From Lewinellaceae bacterium (GTDB taxonomy: Bacteria; Bacteroidota; Bacteroidia; Chitinophagales; Saprospiraceae): 64,000 nt of DNA. Location: positions 310,001 through 374,000 of the forward strand of contig JACJYH010000003.1 in assembly GCA_020636195.1 (NCBI GenBank), read 5' to 3'. Below are positions 41,776-50,399 of the stretch, in pieces. The notes under the pieces are model-generated. The model saw only the letters and a list, made by a program, of their open reading frames with translations. It did no database searches and was not told where the DNA came from. Each line of letters begins with the position of its first letter. Positions within the stretch are counted from its first letter, which is position 1. The position numbers and the translations under genes are program-made.

Positions 41776-42733
41776 AGTGCCCTTTTAGTTGATTCACTGC
41801 CGCAGTCAATCTCGGTACTACTTCAAAAAGATCTCCCACCACTCCATAATCGGCAGCTTTGAAGAATGGAGCTTCAGGGTCTTTATTGATGACGACGATC
41901 ACCTTGCTATTATTGACACCTGCAAGATGCTGGATTGCTCCGGAAATTCCAATTGCGATGTAGAGATTTGGTCGAATGGCAACACCTGTTTGCCCAACGT
42001 GCTCATGATGTGGCCGCCAGTCTGCATCTGCAACCGGACGTGAGCAAGCAGTGGTTGCGCCTAAAGCCGTTGCTAAATCCTCAATGATGCCCCAGTTTTC
42101 AGGTCCCTTCATACCTCTTCCTGCTGAAACAACCAGTTCTGCTTCCGGCAATGGAACAGAGCCTTTGGCGGTTTTACGCTCAACGACGGTCACTTTTGCA
42201 GTAGGCACGTCCAATGAACGCTGTTCAACAGGCGTGGTTGTATCTGAAGTTACCGGTTTGATGGCATTTCCCATCACGGAGATGACACTCACTTTAGTGT
42301 TGATTTTCACATGAGCAATAGCCTTTCCGGAATACACTGTTTTTGTTACCATGACACCATTATCCACGGTTGGAAGTGCATTGGCGCCGGAAACAATTCC
42401 AGCATCCAGTCTTATACCTAAGCGCCCAGTGATGGCTTTTCCGTTTGTGGTATGGCTCAAAATCACCATTGTAGCACCTATTTCTTTTGCTATGTCAGCA
42501 ATGACCTTACTTTCTGATTGTGAATCCATTGAAGCCTCTGATCCCGCATTGATATGCATGATCTTTGATAAACCAAGATGTGTAACGCCATCCAAATTTT
42601 GAACCTTCCCTATGACCAAACCAACAGCTTCGGAATGCAAGAGCGCTGCTGCCTGACTGGCATAATATGCCGCTTCAAATCCCGATTTTTTGATTGTTCC
42701 TTCTACATTTTCTATATATACTAGTACTGCCAT
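41774..42733 (-). CDS. etfA: Electron transfer flavoprotein alpha subunit
   Basis: 319 residues. C-terminal FAD-binding domain with VSAGRGMKGPENWGIIEDLA (in part), SRPVADADWRPHHEHVGQTG and GISGAIQHLAGV, GPEN and VGQTG being FAD contacts. Accepts electrons from acyl-CoA dehydrogenases and hands them to ETF-quinone oxidoreductase. Downstream of etfB by 20 bases, same strand. The last codons are GGG CAC TAG, with the stop formed at the junction with the MITE-like element. Confidence 0.96.
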   Translation of the reverse strand: MAVLVYIENVEGTIKKSGFEAAYYASQAAALLHSEAVGLVIGKVQNLDGVTHLGLSKIMHINAGSEASMDSQSESKVIADIAKEIGATMVILSHTTNGKAITGRLGIRLDAGIVSGANALPTVDNGVMVTKTVYSGKAIAHVKINTKVSVISVMGNAIKPVTSDTTTPVEQRSLDVPTAKVTVVERKTAKGSVPLPEAELVVSAGRGMKGPENWGIIEDLATALGATTACSRPVADADWRPHHEHVGQTGVAIRPNLYIAIGISGAIQHLAGVNNSKVIVVINKDPEAPFFKAADYGVVGDLFEVVPRLTAAVNQLKGH

Positions 42734-42753
42734 TTTTATTTCTTTTTTAATGT

Positions 42754-43494
42754 TTATATCACTTTTGCTTCCTCGTGTAAAAGCCTGACCAATTCATTCA
42801 TGTTTTCAGGGTCCACCAATTTCACACCTGATTTGACAGGTGGAAGATCATAATTGACCACTTCAGTGCGTGGTGCTGTTTCAACAGGTGGAATGACTAC
42901 TAGTGGTTTTGTTTTTGCAGTCATGATGCCCTTCATATTTGGAATTCTTTGCTCTGCTAAACCCTTAGAAGCAGAGAGAACAAATGGTACCTTTACAGAA
43001 CAAATTTCATCACCACCTTCAATATCCCTTGAAATGGTACATGTACCTTCATTATATTCCAAATGGTTCGCATAGGAAATAAATGGAAGATCCAACAGTT
43101 CAGCTATCATTGCACCAATTTCAGACCCGTTATAGTCAATGGTTTCTTTTCCTGTAAACACCATGTCATATTGAGCACTTTTGGCATGTGCAGCAATATT
43201 TGCTGCCACTGTGTACGCATCAGGCGCATCAAAATCAACCCTCACTGCTTCATGCGCGCCTATGGCCAATGCTTTTCTTATGATGATATCATTTGATGAA
43301 GGTCCAACGTTAATCACGGTACAAGTACCACCAAATTTCTCAGTTAGTTCCACTGCCCTCACAAGCGCATACCACTCGTCATATGGATTCATTATGAAGC
43401 TGACACCATCACCATTGAAGGCTGAATTGTTATCCATGAAGGAAATTTTTGCAGTGGTGTCAGGTGTTTTGCTGATACAAACTAATATTTTCAT
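42754..43494 (-). CDS. etfB: Electron transfer flavoprotein beta subunit
   Basis: 246 residues. AMP-binding region and the NPYDEWYALVRAVEL segment near the N-terminus, then FTGKETIDYNGSEIGAMIAELL and the recognition loop around VPFVLSASKGLAEQRIPNMKGIMTAKTKPL (in part) are typical. Dimer partner of EtfA. Divergent from the TPR/photolyase pair, with a shared promoter region 43495-43678. Confidence 0.96.
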   Translation of the reverse strand: MKILVCISKTPDTTAKISFMDNNSAFNGDGVSFIMNPYDEWYALVRAVELTEKFGGTCTVINVGPSSNDIIIRKALAIGAHEAVRVDFDAPDAYTVAANIAAHAKSAQYDMVFTGKETIDYNGSEIGAMIAELLDLPFISYANHLEYNEGTCTISRDIEGGDEICSVKVPFVLSASKGLAEQRIPNMKGIMTAKTKPLVVIPPVETAPRTEVVNYDLPPVKSGVKLVDPENMNELVRLLHEEAKVI

Positions 43495-43599
43495 ACTTTA
43501 CACTTTATAAAAATGTTTAAAACTCTATTTAATTGAATGTAAACGCCAAACAAAACCAAATCTAAAAATAATAAAATTAAGATAAAAAAGTTGATATGG

Positions 43600-43630
43600 T
43601 TTGTAAAGGTTTAGCGAACATCTATCTTTG
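43600..43630 (+). promoter_or_regulatory. Consensus promoter of the TPR-photolyase unit
   Basis: TTTG at 43600-43603 and TATCTTTG at 43623-43630 with 19 bases between: an almost ideal Bacteroidota -33/-7 promoter. The TPR gene ATG is at 43679. Confidence 0.7.
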
Positions 43631-43678
43631 CGCAAAGGTAATACATTTTTTTGTTCCCTAAAAGCGGTCTTAATAACC

Positions 43679-44002
43679 ATGAATTCTGACAGGATACAAC
43701 AGCTTATAAAACTGAGGGAAACGGATCCCATTGATTCATTTGTCTCCTATGCATTAGCCTTGGAGTATTTCAAAGTAGGCGATTTTCATTTATCCGAACA
43801 GATATTTTCTGATCTTATGGTAAAAGATCCGGAATATGTGGGCATTTATTTTCACTTTGGCCGCTTATATGAGGCAATGGATGACAAAGAAAAAGCAAAA
43901 AAAGTATATCAACAAGGCATTTTGATATGCAAAAAACTCAATGATATCCACAGCTTGAGTGAGCTCACTTCAGCGTTACAAAATCTGGAAATAGATGAAT
44001 GA
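43679..44002 (+). CDS. Small tetratricopeptide-repeat protein
   Basis: 107 residues from ATG 43679; an upstream frame to 43628 lies in the promoter. Repeats such as SFVSYALALEYFKVGDFHLSEQIF and GIYFHFGRLYEAMDDKEKAKKVYQQGI (in part) match TPR helices. Overlaps the photolyase gene by 8 bases. Protein-interaction role presumed; partner unknown. Confidence 0.85.
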   Translation: MNSDRIQQLIKLRETDPIDSFVSYALALEYFKVGDFHLSEQIFSDLMVKDPEYVGIYFHFGRLYEAMDDKEKAKKVYQQGILICKKLNDIHSLSELTSALQNLEIDE

Positions 44003-45320
44003 GTTTAACATTTCTCCATCACCGATAATAATCTATTGGATGCGGAGAGATTTAAGATTGCATGACAATCCAGCGCTTCAGAAGGCATTATCGTCAGGGT
44101 TTCCGGTACAAATCATATTTATTTTTGATACCAATATTTTAAATTCTCTTAAACCCCACGATGCGAGGGTACATTTTATCCATTCGCAGCTGAAGAAAAT
44201 ATATCAAGAAGTTTCGTCCCTTGGTGCGTCATTGATGCTGTATCATGGAATCCCAGAAGACATTTTTAAGAATCTTTTGAATGCAAATACTATCAAATCG
44301 ATCTATGCCAATGAAGACTTTGAACCGTATGGTATAAATAGGGATCAAACGATCAAATCCATAGCCAATACCTTTGGTTCAGACCTTATTTTGTCCAAAG
44401 ATCATGTCATTTTTTCGCCAAATGAACTGTTAAAAGCGGATGGAACGCCATACACCGTTTATACTCCGTTTAGCAAGAAATGGATTGCCACACTGATGGA
44501 AGACAATTCCATTTTACAGAATTTTGAATGTGATCTAGGTCAACTCAGACAATGTCATGGGCCACATACATTCCCTCAATTGGAAGAAATAGGGTTCAAA
44601 GCATCTGAAATCAATTTTCCTTCAGAAAAAGCTTCTAAGGAAACCATCTCCAATTATCTAGAGACCAAAGATTTTCCGTTTCTGGATGGAACCAGCCGTT
44701 TGGGCATACACTTGAGATTTGGCACGATATCAATTCGATCATTGGTAAAAACAGTGTTAGAACTAAACGAAACTTATCTCAAAGAATTGATTTGGAGAGA
44801 GTTTTATATTATGATTTTATATCATTTTCCATTTGTAGTCGATTTGGCTTTCAAAGAAGATTTCCGCAGAATTGTCTGGGAAAATCGGGAAGATCATATC
44901 CTTGCATGGAAGGAAGGTCGCACCGGATTTCCCATCGTTGATGCCGGAATGCGTCAACTGGTTGCTACAGGATTCATGCACAATAGAGTAAGAATGATCA
45001 CAGCGTCGTGCTTGACAAAACATCTATTGTGTGATTGGAAAATCGGAGAATCTTTTTTTGCAGAGCATCTACTAGATTTTGAGCTTGCTTCAAACAACGG
45101 AGGATGGCAGTGGAGCGCAGGCACCGGAACCGATGCAGCACCTTATTTCAGAATATTCAATCCACATCTTCAAACCGAAAAATTTGATCCGCAGCATCAA
45201 TATATCAAAAAATGGATTCCTGAATTTGATGTAAAAAATTATTTACATCCAATTATAGACCATACATTTGCACGAGAAAGATGTTTGCAGGCCTACAAAT
45301 CTAGTGCCCAATCCAAATAA
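43995..45320 (+). CDS. phr: Deoxyribodipyrimidine photolyase / cryptochrome family protein
   Basis: 441 residues. The antenna-binding Rossmann domain begins IIIYWMRRDLRLHDNPAL; the FAD-binding helical domain has LIWREFYIMIL, GRTGFPIVDAGMRQL, RMITASCLTKHL and NNGGWQWSAGTGTDAAPYFRIFNP (in part), the last holding the FAD and lesion-contact residues. Repairs cyclobutane pyrimidine dimers with light. A cryptochrome without repair activity is the alternative, less likely given these motifs. Confidence 0.93.
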   Translation: MNEFNISPSPIIIYWMRRDLRLHDNPALQKALSSGFPVQIIFIFDTNILNSLKPHDARVHFIHSQLKKIYQEVSSLGASLMLYHGIPEDIFKNLLNANTIKSIYANEDFEPYGINRDQTIKSIANTFGSDLILSKDHVIFSPNELLKADGTPYTVYTPFSKKWIATLMEDNSILQNFECDLGQLRQCHGPHTFPQLEEIGFKASEINFPSEKASKETISNYLETKDFPFLDGTSRLGIHLRFGTISIRSLVKTVLELNETYLKELIWREFYIMILYHFPFVVDLAFKEDFRRIVWENREDHILAWKEGRTGFPIVDAGMRQLVATGFMHNRVRMITASCLTKHLLCDWKIGESFFAEHLLDFELASNNGGWQWSAGTGTDAAPYFRIFNPHLQTEKFDPQHQYIKKWIPEFDVKNYLHPIIDHTFARERCLQAYKSSAQSK

Positions 45321-45344
45321 ATTTTTCATTTAATTTTTGATTCA

Positions 45345-46154
45345 ATGGAACAATACACACAGCAGGCTCAAGCCTTTATCATAGAAAAAGTGCCCACTTT
45401 ATTAGCAGCATTATTATTACTTTTAGTGGGATTTTGGATAATAAAAAAGCTGAGTCACGTTTTGGAAGCCTCGCTAAAGAGATCTTCCTTTGAACCCGGC
45501 ATGGTTTCTTTTTTGGTGAGTTTGGCGTCTATCATCGCCAAGGCACTACTCATCCTAAGTGTAGCGGGAATGGTAGGTATAAATACCGCAGCATTTGTAG
45601 GAATGTTGGCTGCCGCCGGCTTGGCCATCGGTTTAGCATTACAGGGTAGCTTGGGAAACTTTGCTGCCGGCATCATCATTGTGGTTTTTAAGCCATATAA
45701 AGTAGGTGACTGGGTAGAAGTAAAAGAGAAATTTGGTAAAATTGAGGACATACAAATCTTCAATACCATCGTATCCACACCCGGCAATAAGACTTTGATT
45801 ATTCCAAATGGGGAAGTGATCAATGGTATCATCACAAATTTTTCTAAGAAAGGCAGTATCAGGATTGAGTTGACGATCCATATGCCATTCAGCGAGGATT
45901 TTCCAAGGTTGAGAGAGCTCATTTTCAAAGAATTGGAACTTATACCCAAAGTATTGAAAGATCCGGCACCGGAAATTGGTATATCCTCATTTGAAAGTCA
46001 TTATTTGGAGATTTCTGTGCGTCCTTATGTGATTCCGGATGACTATTGGGAAGTGTACCACGAGGCTTTAGCAAGAATAAAACATCTCTACCACACCAAC
46101 AATATCAAAGTTGCATACTCCGAAGGTATCGAATTGGGCAGCGTAGGCGAATAA
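45345..46154 (+). CDS. Small-conductance mechanosensitive channel (MscS family)
   Basis: 269 residues. Three membrane helices; the pore helix is AAAGLAIGLALQGSLGNFAAG, with the small-residue pattern of MscS TM3, followed by the beta domain (VGDWVEV, TVVIPNGE-like KTLIIPNGEVING). Length is that of the compact MscS type. Opens on membrane tension to release solutes. Follows phr by 24 bases on the same strand. Confidence 0.92.
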   Translation: MEQYTQQAQAFIIEKVPTLLAALLLLLVGFWIIKKLSHVLEASLKRSSFEPGMVSFLVSLASIIAKALLILSVAGMVGINTAAFVGMLAAAGLAIGLALQGSLGNFAAGIIIVVFKPYKVGDWVEVKEKFGKIEDIQIFNTIVSTPGNKTLIIPNGEVINGIITNFSKKGSIRIELTIHMPFSEDFPRLRELIFKELELIPKVLKDPAPEIGISSFESHYLEISVRPYVIPDDYWEVYHEALARIKHLYHTNNIKVAYSEGIELGSVGE

Positions 46155-46488
46155 GGAAATTCACCGCTTCACTACCTTGCAGCGGTAGGTCATAGGCACC
46201 AGAGCCCTTAATACCATTCGTATACCACACTAATTTTTCATTGTCATAACTAAAATTGGTATTGGTAGCATCAAACATAAACCTACGGTAGGGATAGTAG
46301 TCTATTGTCATAGGGTCTGATGTGAAATGTAAGGTAAACGGCCAAAATTCCTTATTAATATTATCTTTAAGAATTATATCTAAAGTGCTAAAACCGTGGC
46401 TACACATCACCCAGTTGTAGTCATTTTTTTAGGCGCTGAGTTGCAAGATACTTATTAGGTAAATGATTGATATTGTTATGATTCTCAT
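46155..46488 (-). pseudogene. 5' remnant of an exported Saprospira-type protein, with nonsense codon
   Basis: From ATG 46488 the frame gives a signal peptide MRIITISIIYLISILQLSA, then TAA (46429-46431) where a glutamine CAA is expected, then KNDYNWVM and on to TNTNFSYDNEKLVWYTNGI, a motif seen at the start of many Saprospira-type T9SS-linked proteins. The rest of the gene is missing: the frame runs into the 3' end of the mscS-like gene. The IS element at 46491-47839 is inserted at the start codon. Confidence 0.6.
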
Positions 46489-46490
46489 AT

Positions 46491-47839
46491 CACATCTGTC
46501 CAAAATAAAATAAAATGACATGATGGATTGTCCCTATATTTAGGGTGCAAACCAACCACACCATGTCAGGGATAAAAATAAGCGTATTCAGCCAGATATT
46601 AGCACTTGTAGATAGAAATATTTGTAACAAGTTAATTAAGAAGCATCAAAGTGACAAACATAGTAAAGGTATCAATACATGGACACATATGGTATCTATG
46701 ATATTTATGCAATTATCAGCGTCAACATCAATTAGAGATATAGCTAATGGTTTAATGAGCGCTACGGGCAACTTGAGCCATTTAGGTATTACTAAAGCTC
46801 CATCAAAATCATCAATGAGCTATATCAACAAGCACCGTAGTTATGAAGTATTTAGGGACATCTATTTTGAACTTCTAGAATCATTGGAGCCATCGTTAGA
46901 AAAATCAAGGAAGTATGCCCGAAGTCTTAAGCGGAAGATATATTTGTTGGACTCTACGATCATACCGCTCAGTTTATCCCTTTTTGATTGGGCTAAGTTT
47001 AGAACAACCAAAGGAGCGGTAAAACTTCATACAGTTCTTGATTACGACACAGGTCTTCCTTGTTATGCGGTACTAACTGAAGCTAAGAAGCATGATGTTA
47101 AAGCTGCTAAAACGATAGACTTTCCTTGTGGATCGGTAGTAGTTATGGATCGAGCATATGTAGACTTTATATGGCTTAATAATTTGGACAGCAGCGGCGT
47201 ATTCTTTGTCACTAGGCTCAAAAAGAACGTCAAATATGAAATAATAGAGACTTTTGTGACAAATGAGAAGCATGAGCACATCCTGACAGACGAAGATATC
47301 AGGCTAACAGGGATTTTTACCGATGTCAAGTACCCTAAAAACTTACGTATCGTCAAGGTCTATGACGAGGAAAATGACCAAGAACTATTATTACTCACAA
47401 ATAATATGTCTTGGACAGCAGACACTATCTCACAACTATATAAGTCGCGATGGGCTATTGAAATCTTCTTTAAACATTTAAAACAACTATTTCATATCAA
47501 ATCATTCATCGGAACAACCGAAAATGCAGTACAGATTCAGATGTGGTGCTCATTGATAGCAATATTGCTCTTAAGTTACATCAAAGCAAAGGCAATTTAT
47601 GATTGGCATTTATCAAATTTAGTATCTTTGTTAAGGTTAAATCTATTTGTAAAAGTAGATCTATGGCAGTGGGCTAATTATCCTATCTTAAAACCAGAAA
47701 AACCACCTGATAAATATGGCCAAATGTCTTTTAATTTTTAATAAGGAAGGCTTGTTTTCAAAAACATCAATCCATAAGCTTAAAATATCAGTATTTTGGG
47801 CCATATTTGCTATGGTCAAAAACGTTTTGGACAGATGTG
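46491..47839 (+). mobile_element. Complete IS4-family insertion sequence (1349 bp)
   Basis: Bounded by 15-bp perfect inverted repeats CACATCTGTCCAAAA (46491-46505) and TTTTGGACAGATGTG (47825-47839). Immediately outside lie 9-bp direct repeats TTCTCATAT (46482-46490 and 47840-47848), the target duplication. The single transposase gene is intact. This is therefore a recent, probably functional insertion. Confidence 0.93.
46563..47741 (+). CDS. IS4-family transposase
   Basis: 392 residues from ATG 46563 (an in-frame GTG at 46545 would add six residues). N-terminal DUF4372-like region (SVFSQILALVDRN, WTHMVSMIFMQLSASTSIRDI in part), then the DDE residues: LLDSTIIPL (first D), VVMDRAYVDF (second D) and the IS4 YREK signature in YKSRWAIEIFFKHLKQLFHIKSF (in part; Y-x2-R-x3-E-x6-K). 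Full length and without frameshift. Confidence 0.95.
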   Translation: MSGIKISVFSQILALVDRNICNKLIKKHQSDKHSKGINTWTHMVSMIFMQLSASTSIRDIANGLMSATGNLSHLGITKAPSKSSMSYINKHRSYEVFRDIYFELLESLEPSLEKSRKYARSLKRKIYLLDSTIIPLSLSLFDWAKFRTTKGAVKLHTVLDYDTGLPCYAVLTEAKKHDVKAAKTIDFPCGSVVVMDRAYVDFIWLNNLDSSGVFFVTRLKKNVKYEIIETFVTNEKHEHILTDEDIRLTGIFTDVKYPKNLRIVKVYDEENDQELLLLTNNMSWTADTISQLYKSRWAIEIFFKHLKQLFHIKSFIGTTENAVQIQMWCSLIAILLLSYIKAKAIYDWHLSNLVSLLRLNLFVKVDLWQWANYPILKPEKPPDKYGQMSFNF

Positions 47840-47848
47840 TTCTCATAT

Positions 47849-48196
47849 ATAGGTTTTTAAAATTTTCAAATTAGCGTCAATTATAGGTATTTTTCTGATG
47901 GCGGATGATTTTTTTAATCGTTGGATTCCTTTTCCACAATGTTGAAGATGTCAGGGCTCTGCCCCTATTTGTATTTTTCGGAGCCTGCGCTCCTAGAAAG
48001 ATGTCAGGGCTCTGCCCCTGGATTTGTGTTGTTTCGTATTTTACAAATGCAATAGCCAATGAACGAGAAGAAAAATCAAAATCCTCTTTGAGTTTTGTAT
48101 ATCGCAGTTTTAGTAAATGAGACTAAGAATATAATGATGAGATTTCAATATGGATTCCGACATTCAATATTTCAATATTTGATCAAAATCAAGTCA
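47849..48196. repeat. Intergenic with two direct copies of a 22-base GC-rich repeat
   Basis: The sequence GATGTCAGGGCTCTGCCCCT (plus AA before it) occurs at 47945-47966 and 47998-48019. Each copy has a CAGGG/CCCTG stem, and between them GGAGC-CTGC-GCTCC (47980-47993) forms another hairpin. No gene is supported here; short frames across it are probably noise. Confidence 0.6.
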
Positions 48197-48251
48197 TAGT
48201 CGAGTTACAGTCGGGTTATAGTCGAGTTATAGTCGGGTTATAGTCGGGTTA
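48197..48251 (+). repeat. Five tandem copies of an 11-base unit
   Basis: Units are TAGTCGAGTTA, CAGTCGGGTTA, TAGTCGAGTTA, TAGTCGGGTTA and TAGTCGGGTTA; consensus TAGTCGGGTTA. A minisatellite in intergenic DNA between the IS element and the TfoX gene. Confidence 0.85.
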
Positions 48252-48365
48252 AAAGCGCAAATATGCAATTTGTTTTTAAGGAGCATTTTAATTTGGACTG
48301 ATAATAAAACAAAAGATGTTCCACTATAATTTGGAGGAAATAGACAAAACAATAGAAAATCAAAT

Positions 48366-48692
48366 TCAGGACTTTTTCTTCTTTGGCTTTGGTTCGGGAA
48401 GTTCATCCCACATCGCCTTCACCAAGCCGGACATCCATGCAACATCATCCAACTGTTCTTCGATGAGGTAATACATTTTACTACCTGGATATGCTTCACC
48501 TTCCACAACGTTGACAATGTATTCTTTTGCAGAAGCAATGGGCTTTATAAATAATTTATTGTCGCAAATGAAACCGAAAACTTTCCCATCAGCATAAATG
48601 GCGTACTCACCAAACATTTTCTTTATGGTTATTTCCCTTCCCAAGTCAAATTGACCGGCTACGTATTCTGCAAAACTTTTGTCTGTTGCCAT
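48366..48692 (-). CDS. TfoX N-terminal domain protein
   Basis: 108 residues. The TfoX_N pattern is clear: IKKMFGEYAIYADGKVFGFICDNKLFIKP and YPGSKMYYLIEEQLDD (in part). The C-terminal ~20 residues are lysine/proline rich. Competence role known for TfoX itself is not established for single-domain members; function here unknown. Follows cbpM by 17 bases on the same strand. Confidence 0.88.
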   Translation of the reverse strand: MATDKSFAEYVAGQFDLGREITIKKMFGEYAIYADGKVFGFICDNKLFIKPIASAKEYIVNVVEGEAYPGSKMYYLIEEQLDDVAWMSGLVKAMWDELPEPKPKKKKS

Positions 48693-48709
48693 AATAAATA
48701 GATTTAAAT

Positions 48710-48982
48710 TTACAATCCTCGAAGTCGTCTCATTTCTGCTTGGAGCTCATGCACCTGTGCTAGTAGATGCTCTATAGCAACCATGCCCGGATAATTGATA
48801 TCCAAATCATAATGTAGGCGAATGCACCTTTCTAAGTGGGGCAATTGGTTAAAAGACAATTGTACTGCGGATTCAGTTTTGACAAATGATAACAATCCAT
48901 GCTCTTCCAATGCTTCAATGAATTCTGTTTCGACACTATAATGATTGCAACACTCTTCAATGCTTATAAATCTCTCTTCCAT
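48710..48982 (-). CDS. cbpM: Chaperone-modulator CbpM-like protein
   Basis: 90 residues, helical. The MEERFISIEECCNHYSVE start and the leucine-rich later part (HLERCIRLHYDLDINYPGMVAIEHLLAQV, in part) match the MerR-type CbpM family that inhibits CbpA. Follows cbpA by 5 bases. Confidence 0.85.
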   Translation of the reverse strand: MEERFISIEECCNHYSVETEFIEALEEHGLLSFVKTESAVQLSFNQLPHLERCIRLHYDLDINYPGMVAIEHLLAQVHELQAEMRRLRGL

Positions 48983-48987
48983 AACGA

Positions 48988-49899
48988 TTATTTTGAAAGG
49001 TTTTTCAATTCTGAAAACAATGATTTCTCTTTTTCTGATAGGTTAGTCGGAATTTGAATACTATAAGTGATGTATAAATCTCCAAATTCACCATCCTTTT
49101 TATAGATGGGAAATCCTTTCCCCTTGATTCTCATTTTAGTACCATTTTGGGTCTCGGGTTTTACTTTTATTTTCACCTTCCCGTCCATGGTATCAACGAG
49201 TTCTTCCCCACCAAGCGCCGCTACATAGAGATCTATCGGTTCTGTTTTATACAAATCATTGCCTTTTCTTGTAAAAACGGTGTCATTTTCTATCTCAAAA
49301 ATGATATATAAATCACCATTTGGTCCACCATTTACCCCTGGCGCACCGTAACCGGATATTTTTATTTCCTGACCATTTTCAATGCCTGCAGGTACTGTGA
49401 CACGAATGTTTTTACCATTCACCGTAAAAGTTTGCTTGTTTGTTCTAAATGCATCTGATAACCGGATTTTCACTGTGGCGCGATAATCTTGACCCCTGAA
49501 CTTTGTCTGCTGACGGGTTCTACCTCCTGCCCTACTTCCAAAGAGATCATTGAAGAAATCACTAAAATCAGCATCCTCACCTGAATATGAATAATAGCTT
49601 CCGCCACCACCGCCTCCTTGGTATGCTGTTCCTGACGAAGACTGCTGTTGGCGTGCTTTTTCAAATTGTTCCGCATGCATCCAATCTTTGCCATATTGGT
49701 CGTATTTTTTCCTGTTTTCAGGATGGCTTAGGACTTCATTTGCTTCATTGATCTGCTTAAACTTCTTTTCTGCGTCAGAATTATTAGGATTTAAATCCGG
49801 ATGGTACTTACGCGCCAATTTTCGATAGGCTTTCTTAATCTCCTCTTGCGTGGCTGTCTTTGCCACTCCCAATGTTTGATAATAATCTATAAATTCCAT
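48988..49899 (-). CDS. cbpA: DnaJ-type co-chaperone CbpA
   Basis: 303 residues. J-domain with HPD motif (KYHPDLNPNN), then a G/F-rich linker (GGGGGSYYSYSG), and two C-terminal substrate-binding domains; the zinc-finger CxxCxGxG repeats of DnaJ are absent, as in CbpA. DnaK co-chaperone. Paired with cbpM directly downstream. Confidence 0.93.
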   Translation of the reverse strand: MEFIDYYQTLGVAKTATQEEIKKAYRKLARKYHPDLNPNNSDAEKKFKQINEANEVLSHPENRKKYDQYGKDWMHAEQFEKARQQQSSSGTAYQGGGGGGSYYSYSGEDADFSDFFNDLFGSRAGGRTRQQTKFRGQDYRATVKIRLSDAFRTNKQTFTVNGKNIRVTVPAGIENGQEIKISGYGAPGVNGGPNGDLYIIFEIENDTVFTRKGNDLYKTEPIDLYVAALGGEELVDTMDGKVKIKVKPETQNGTKMRIKGKGFPIYKKDGEFGDLYITYSIQIPTNLSEKEKSLFSELKNLSK

Positions 49900-50078
49900 A
49901 AATGGATAAACCTACTTTGATTCAAAATAAAATAATAGCTAAATTATACTGCCAAGATAATAACCTAACTATCGCTTGGAATATTGATTAGTAATATGAC
50001 TTAAAACACCACTCATATTTGATGGATGCATTCAAATATTAAATTCGATAATCAAGAAATTGTTTAATTCTACTACAA

Positions 50079-50399
50079 TTAGTCTTGGGAATCATCCAAT
50101 TGGTCTTTCACCCATTTGCCATAGCTGTCATTGACCTGCGCTATCCAGTGGATGATAGCAGGCGTATCATACGGATGAATTTCAGATATTCTTTTTTCCA
50201 CTTTGTCTATCATGGCAATGGAAGTCTTACAAATGAGGTACATTTCGGTATCTCTTTGCAGGGCATCTTCCCAATGAAACATACTGATACCTTCAAACAA
50301 ATTAGTACATGCAACCAGTTGTTCATCTATCAATGTGGTTGATATTTCTGCTGCTGACGTCTTATTAGGACAAGGGATATAAAATAGTGCAATTTCCAT
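50079..50399 (-). CDS. cutA: Divalent-cation tolerance protein CutA
   Basis: 106 residues. FYIPCPNKTSAAEI, FEGISMFHWEDAL and KRISEIHPYDTPAI are the CutA trimer signatures. Function is poorly defined in bacteria (copper tolerance in E. coli). Its start overlaps the pfkA stop by one base (50399). Confidence 0.92.
   Translation of the reverse strand: MEIALFYIPCPNKTSAAEISTTLIDEQLVACTNLFEGISMFHWEDALQRDTEMYLICKTSIAMIDKVEKRISEIHPYDTPAIIHWIAQVNDSYGKWVKDQLDDSQD

Noticed and set aside
47905..48120. 71-codon plus-strand frame over the GC-rich repeats
   Set aside because: Consists largely of the translated repeats; no similarity beyond that.
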